Shown here piece after piece: positions 17,525 through 21,459 of a DNA stretch of 21,459 nucleotides. This DNA comes from Chara braunii (taxonomy: Eukaryota > Streptophyta > Charophyceae > Charales > Characeae), in the NCBI GenBank assembly GCA_003427395.1, contig BFEA01000013.1, forward strand, positions 4,701,754 through 4,723,212, given 5' to 3'. How positions within the stretch are numbered: the first letter of the stretch is position 1; every line of letters begins with the position of its first letter. A program made the position numbers and the translations under genes. The notes under the pieces were generated by a model that saw only the letters and a program-made list of their open reading frames with translations, did not search any database and was not told the DNA's origin.

Positions 17525-18400
17525 CAGCATCTCTGCCAAGTCCTCTCTATCCTCGGAGAGCAAAAATTATGCGCCAAGCTCAACAAATGCACCTTTGCCG
17601 CTTCAAGAGTTGAATACCTTGGCCACATCGTCTCCGCTGAAGGTATCTGCATAAACCCCTCGAAGGTCACCGCCCTCGTCGAGTACCCACCACCCAAGAC
17701 CGTACTCCAACTTCGATCATTTCTCCAACTTCGATCATTTTTCCAACTTCGATCATTTCTCGCCCTTGCCAACTACTACCGCCCCTTTATCCACAACTTC
17801 CCCGACATCTCGTACCCCCTCCACGAACTCACCCTTAAGGACGAACCCTGCATTTGGAACGACCGCAGCCAAAACGCCTTCGATGTCATCAAACAACTCA
17901 TCACCATTGCCCCCGTCTTCAAGATCGCCGACCCCACTTGCCATTTCTACGTCACCACGACGCCTCCGACTTCGCCATTGGAGCCGTCCTGTCCCAACAT
18001 TTTCCTCGTAATGCCACTGAAACTCCCTCCCTCAAGGAATCCCTTACCCACCCTGAGGCCCCACTCGGTGAATACCTCATCGCCTTCGCCAGCAAGAAAC
18101 TCCTTCCCGCGGAGATGAATTACCCCTCCAATGAGAAGGAGCTCCTCGCTGTGATCCACGCCCTCAAAGTCTGGCGCCCGTACCTCGACGGACAATATTT
18201 CACCATCCACACGGATAACTTCATTGTCTCTTCTATCGTAACAAAGAAAGACATTACCCAATGACAAACTCGCTGGTTATACTTTCTCCCCCAGTTCACC
18301 TTCACCATTTGCCATACACTCGGCAAAAGCAATCGTGTTGCCGATGCCCTCTCCCGGCCCCCTGATCACAAACCCCCTGAGAAAGTTTACGCCGCAATGG
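17525..18400 (+). pseudogene. pol: RT connection and RNase H of element B, frameshifted
   Basis: The second frame (17525 to about 17957) carries LCAKLNKCTF, VEYLGHIVSAEGI and ANYYRPFI, then [11 protein letters not shown]. It contains an in-frame triplication of six codons (17705-17758). Another frame change near 17957 leads to [14 protein letters not shown] (first catalytic Asp), [37 protein letters not shown] and FTIHTDN. TGA at 18262-18264 follows, where the family expects Arg. The rest of RNase H reads on as FTICHTLGKSNRVADALSRP. Two frame changes and one stop mean no functional enzyme is made. Confidence 0.88.
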
Positions 18401-18479
18401 CACATCCAACTCCTCCCGCCTCTTCACCATCGCTACACCCAAGGCTATCTCTCTTGCCCAGACTTCGCAACCATCTACA

Positions 18480-18665
18480 ACACGACCCCAAGATTGTCGG
18501 ACATCTTGTGTTCCAGAAAACGTTTGACACCATCTCTTGCTACTTTCATTGACCTTCCCTACTCGTCGACGTGAAAGCATACATCCGTTCATGCCCCACG
18601 TGTCAAGCCGTCAACCCCTCAAACTGCGCCAAGCCCGGCAAGCTACAATCATTGTCGATCCGGGC
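18480..18665 (+). pseudogene. pol: Integrase zinc-domain remnant of element B
   Basis: In the same frame as the end of RNase H, GHLVFQKTFDTIS, then TGA at 18547-18549, then DVKAYIRSCPTCQAVNPSN can be read. The C-x2-C pair and one His of the HHCC domain are present; the first His is not found. The frame ends in KPGKLQSL, which in relatives leads directly into the DDE core. Here the core is missing and the sequence passes within about 50 bases to the integrase C-terminal region, so a deletion of roughly 500 bases is inferred near 18655-18700. Confidence 0.75.
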
Positions 18666-18689
18666 TTGCCCTCAGATTTCCTGTTCCCC

Positions 18690-19295
18690 TCGCAACTCTA
18701 CCCCTCCACGCACTGCCCTTCCCTCAATGAATGGGTAGCAACAATGAATCGACTCCTCAGAGAAGCAACCGAAGCCCTTGAAAGAACACAAGAACAACAA
18801 GCAAACAAGACTAACAAACACAGACGTGACTTGCAATTCAAAGTAGGGGACAAAGTTTGGCTCTCCGCCAAACGCTTTGAACCCGAACACGGATTGTCAA
18901 AGAAACTCTCAAACAAATGGCTCGGTCCCTTCCCCATCATTGACCAAACCTCGCCCGTCAATTACAAGCTCCAACTCCCTCCTGACATGGATCGTGTCCA
19001 CCTTGTCTTCCACATAAAATACCTAAAAAAATATCATAAATCCCCACCCCAATTCGCTGACCGCGCTTACCCTAGACCTCCACCAATCATGCTTCCCCCA
19101 GGCTCATAATTCGTAGTAGAATCCATCATAGGACGACGAACCACACAAGTATCAGACCATCGGAAACCAATCAAAGAATAAAAAGTCAAATGGACCGGAT
19201 ACCCCGATGAAGAATCTACATGGGAACCTCTTTCTAATCTCAACAACACCATGAAACTTGTTTGCGCCTATGATCGTGCTCACCCTATATCCTAG
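18690..19295 (+). pseudogene. pol: Integrase C-terminal GPY/F region and chromodomain of element B
   Basis: A third frame encodes SLNEWVATMNRLLREATEAL, a coiled basic stretch, then KVGDKVWLSAKRF, KLSNKWLGPFPI and MDRVHLVFHIKYLKKYH, the GPY/F module of Gypsy integrases. TAA at 19107 follows. The same frame continues into a chromodomain: FVVESIIGRR, TAA at 19179-19181, then VKWTGYPDEESTWEPLSNL. Two of its aromatic cage positions are visible (W and the Y/W of the GYP...TWEP block). Chromodomains in this family direct insertion to methylated-histone chromatin. Two in-frame stops within about 25 codons mean the chromodomain is not translated with integrase in this copy. Confidence 0.85.
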
Positions 19296-19532
19296 ATACA
19301 TAGTATAACTCAAACCATAAACCCTTGCATAAACCCCGCCTTAACCTTGCCAAAACCCCGCATTCCTGCTCTACACACACCCCTGTACCCAGCAAAGCCC
19401 TTGCCTCTTGGCCCCCCCCCTGTCTGATCCGCTCTTGCCGCTGCCTTGCCCCGTTCTCCCACCTGTCCTCCGCCACATCCTTGTCTCTCTTGTCCAAGTT
19501 CTCTATGTGGCACCTGCACGTCGCCGACGATA

Positions 19533-19790
19533 ATGGATCTAATGGCAAGCACACGAGGACGATGGCATGCTGCAGCTCAGTATGAGGAGATGAGACAACT
19601 GGCTGGCCACCATGCTATTCCCTTTGGCTGCCACCTTGGACTCACAGACTTCTGGAGCAGCACCTTTGACATGGACATCAAGATCAGTCTGCGACCTGCT
19701 ATCCGGATCAGACCTCATCATCAGATCGTGTACCGGACGCAACCTGCTACTGGGACAATCAAGTTGAAGCCCTCGCCGTCTACATCATAA
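19533..19790 (+). CDS. Small hypothetical ORF after pol in element B (85 codons)
   Basis: ATG at 19533 to TAA at 19788-19790. It encodes MDLMASTRGRWHAAAQYEEM at its start and a basic tail with PHHQIVYRTQPATG. Composition is not repetitive, but there is no homologue I recognise. A second copy of the element would be needed to judge whether it is coding. It may be part of the transcript's non-coding 3' region. Confidence 0.25.
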   Translation: MDLMASTRGRWHAAAQYEEMRQLAGHHAIPFGCHLGLTDFWSSTFDMDIKISLRPAIRIRPHHQIVYRTQPATGTIKLKPSPSTS

Positions 19791-19940
19791 AACTGCTGAA
19801 GACTGCTTCCTCACCACCACTTCTGGGACACCCTCCAAGACCTTCCTCAAGACATTTTTTCGCTTTTGACAGTTTGTTACAGACCTAAGACGTTGTTTTC
19901 CCAGACCCCTCAGGCACCCGAGCACTTCAGCAGTGAACAC

Positions 19941-20155
19941 CAATAGGACTGCCCTGTTACTTGTAGAACCTCAATAGGATTACCCTATTACTTGAGCATT
20001 GATTCCCTCACCTCTGTAAAACCTCAGTAGGATTACCCTGTTACTTGAGCATTGATTCCCTCACCGTTGTAGAACCTCAATAAGATTACCCTATTACTTG
20101 AGCATTGATTCCCTCATCCCTGTAGAACCTCCATAGGATTACCCTGCTACTTGCA
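19941..20155 (+). repeat. 53-bp tandem repeat, four copies
   Basis: TGTAGAACCTCAATAGGATT and close variants begin at 19962, 20015, 20068 and 20121, an exact 53-base period. A partial unit (CAATAGGACT...) precedes them from 19941. Each full unit ends in GAGCATTGATTCCCTCA. The last copy is truncated after about 35 bases. It lies about 100 bases upstream of the polypurine tract. Confidence 0.9.
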
Positions 20156-20248
20156 TTACTCCCTCCTTCCTTTTCTGACCTGTGATCAGCTCTGTCCCGT
20201 CCTTCACAGTTGTTCATCGGGTCTTTGGCAGCCGAGACGTTGCCTTCT

Positions 20249-20260
20249 AGAGGGAGGGGA
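20249..20260 (+). other. Polypurine tract of element B
   Basis: AGAGGGAGGGGA, three bases before TGTTACGG of the 3' LTR, is the expected primer site for plus-strand DNA synthesis. Confidence 0.85.
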
Positions 20261-20263
20261 TAG

Positions 20264-20451
20264 TGTTACGGACTCAGCCAGGGCTTGATCCCTGGTCCGC
20301 GGGTTACCACCCGCCAGGCTGCTATTTTATTTTTGAGTCTCTGATCTCTAGTTCCTGACTGTTGGCGCCCTCTACAGTTAGCGCCCGTTCTCAAATCCCT
20401 CCTCTGGCACTTTCGGATTTCGATACTTGGTGCCATCCGGCATTCTGGCGC
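20264..20451 (+). repeat. 3' LTR of element B, truncated to 188 bp
   Basis: Aligns base by base with 15782-15973 and stops exactly after TTCTGGCGC, where a second TGTTACGGACTC begins. Roughly one base in eight differs from the 5' LTR, so the insertion is old. Confidence 0.85.
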
Positions 20452-20931
20452 TGTTACGGACTCCGCTAGGGCTCGATCCCTGGTCTATCTTTTTGCTGTT
20501 TCGGTTGCATCCCGTTTTCGGCCTGGCACCCTTTTTCCAAACCCCTCCTTTGGCACCGTAGGATTTTGGACAACTGGCGCCATGCTGCAATTCGGGCGCC
20601 ACTTTCAAATACCGCATTTTTCAGTTCTGCCCTCGGGGCCTTTGCAGAAATGCCCCTGGTACCGTACGTGTCACCGGTACTTATACCGGCTCCTCGTACG
20701 GTACGGGGACCAGTCTCGTACCAGTTTTTTGCTGCTGTACTCGTACTCGGTGTGACTTGCTGTTTCGGCATTCGGAATCCAAAACTTAGACTTTGTGCCT
20801 TGCCACTATGTTTGCGTCCGACCCTCAGTCCGAGTCAGTCGTGTCGAGTGAGTGAGTGTGTGTGTGTGCTCTCACTCTCTCCCTCTCTCTCTCCTCTCCC
20901 TCGGCTCACCCTTAGCCTCACGCCCGTCACA
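20452..20931 (+). repeat. 5' LTR of element C (480 bp)
   Basis: Begins TGTTACGGACTC and ends GTCACA, one base before a clean primer-binding site. It aligns loosely with the LTR of B along its length (GGATCCCTGGTC-like start, GGCGCCA motifs, CT-rich end) but is clearly a different subfamily. It interrupts the 3' LTR of B, so C is probably the younger insertion. Confidence 0.8.
20659..20704 (+). other. Nested hairpin in the LTR of element C
   Basis: Outer arms GTACCGTACG (20659-20668) and CGTACGGTAC (20695-20704) are exact reverse complements. Inner arms CCGGTA (20674-20679) and TACCGG (20684-20689) surround CTTA. It is at the place of the 16035-16069 hairpin in element B. Confidence 0.7.
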
Positions 20932-20932
20932 C

Positions 20933-20944
20933 TGGTATCGGAGC
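20933..20944 (+). other. Primer-binding site of element C
   Basis: TGGTATCGGAGC starts one base after the LTR. It matches the plant initiator tRNA-Met site TGGTATCAGAGC except at position 8. Confidence 0.85.
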
Positions 20945-21459
20945 GGTTGGAACCCGCCCAACCCACCCTGCTTCGTCGCCATCACCTGGCCGTCATCAAC
21001 ATCATCGTCGTGATCGTCATCGCAGTGCCACGTCATCGTCGCGATCGTCGCCGTTATGCCATGTCATCACTGTCATCGTCGCGATCATCGTGGTCGTGCC
21101 ACGTCATCATCATCGCGATCGTCATCGTCGTGCCACGTCACCATCACCGTGCCCGTCGTCCTCGTCGCCACGCCGTGCAATCCTCGTCATCGTCATTTCT
21201 ACCCCGCGCAGATAAGTAATCGACGACAATTTTCTTTTTTTTATTTTCTTATTCTTTCCTTCCTCTTCGATTCTTCTTCTTCTTCTTCTTCTCCTTTTCA
21301 TCTTGGTCTTCTTCTTTTCATCATCTTCTTTTTCTTCCTCCTCTTCTTCTTCTTTTTTTTATCATATTCTTCTTCTTCTTCTTCTCGTCTCCCGCTGTCG
21401 CGATCCCCCCCCGACTACGATTCCCCCCCGATCCCAATCTCCCCCTGCGCGATCCCATC
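20945..21459 (+). mobile_element. Leader of element C, running off the window
   Basis: CATCGTC-type repeats (20990-21200) with several GCCACGTCA motifs are followed by a T- and C-rich stretch with CTT microsatellites (21230-21400). No gag or pol is reached. The open frame 20566-21219 spans LTR and repeat and is not a gene. Confidence 0.75.

Larger units (their letters stand above)
19296..20263 (+). other. 3' non-coding region of element B
   Basis: Roughly 970 bases lie between the chromodomain and the 3' LTR, long for a chromovirus. A small open frame (19533-19790, begins MDLMASTRGRWHAAAQ) resembles nothing I know. A 53-bp tandem repeat and the polypurine tract follow. Confidence 0.6.
15782..20451 (+). 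mobile_element. Ty3/Gypsy chromovirus 'element B', internally deleted
   Basis: Bounded by a 5' LTR (15782-about 16294) and a truncated 3' LTR (20264-20451). The inner part has RT, RNase H, a remnant of the integrase zinc domain, the integrase C-terminal GPY/F region and a chromodomain, which defines the chromovirus branch. Gag, protease and the integrase DDE core are missing, so it could not move without help. The 3' LTR is cut by the LTR of element C. Confidence 0.85.

Noticed and set aside
19962-20155. A CRISPR-like array
   Set aside because: The 53-bp units are directly abutting with no unique spacers, and the context is a eukaryotic retrotransposon.
20566-21219. 217-codon frame across the LTR and leader of element C
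   Set aside because: It crosses the LTR end, primer site and repeat array, so it is an artefact of low-complexity sequence.

Overview
This window is repeat-dominated eukaryotic DNA. Nearly all of it is transposable-element sequence, and I recognise no intact host gene. Signs of a eukaryote are a tRNA-headed, poly(A)-tailed retroposon with a 15-base target-site duplication, three Ty3/Gypsy LTR retrotransposons, a chromodomain, and primer-binding sites close to the plant-type initiator tRNA-Met site. The green lineage (plant or streptophyte alga) is my best guess, held with low confidence.

Layout. 1-1467: non-coding flank with microsatellites and a degenerate 85-102 bp tandem repeat. 1468-15640: one nested insertion. 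The outer layer is a non-coding retroposon that starts with a tRNA-like pol III promoter (1491-1575) and ends with an uninterrupted A26 tract (15602-15627). It is bracketed by copies of AAGAATACATACAAA. Its roughly 1.6 kb body is split at about 2742/15295 by Ty3/Gypsy element A (2743 to about 15294).

Element A has a 1.6 kb 5' LTR, a primer-binding site, then gag with a zinc knuckle, a protease region, reverse transcriptase, RNase H, a PHD-finger-like module and integrase. After integrase come about 2.2 kb of unrecognised coding-like remnants and a 2.6 kb 3' LTR that is about 1 kb longer than its partner. All of its genes are broken by stops and frameshifts. The PHD-like C4HC3 module between RNase H and integrase is the most unusual feature of the window.

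15782-20451: element B, a chromovirus that has lost gag, protease and the integrase catalytic core but keeps RT, RNase H, the GPY/F region and a chromodomain. It also carries a 53 bp tandem repeat and a polypurine tract before its 3' LTR. That LTR is cut off after 188 bp by the LTR of a related element C (20452-20931), whose leader runs off the window.

How the parts work together: in a living copy, gag packages the RNA, pol copies it from a tRNA primer, and integrase inserts it, helped in element B's family by a chromatin-reading chromodomain. None of the copies here looks autonomous. They read as layered fossils, with many stops of the kind expected from decay of methylated CpG.
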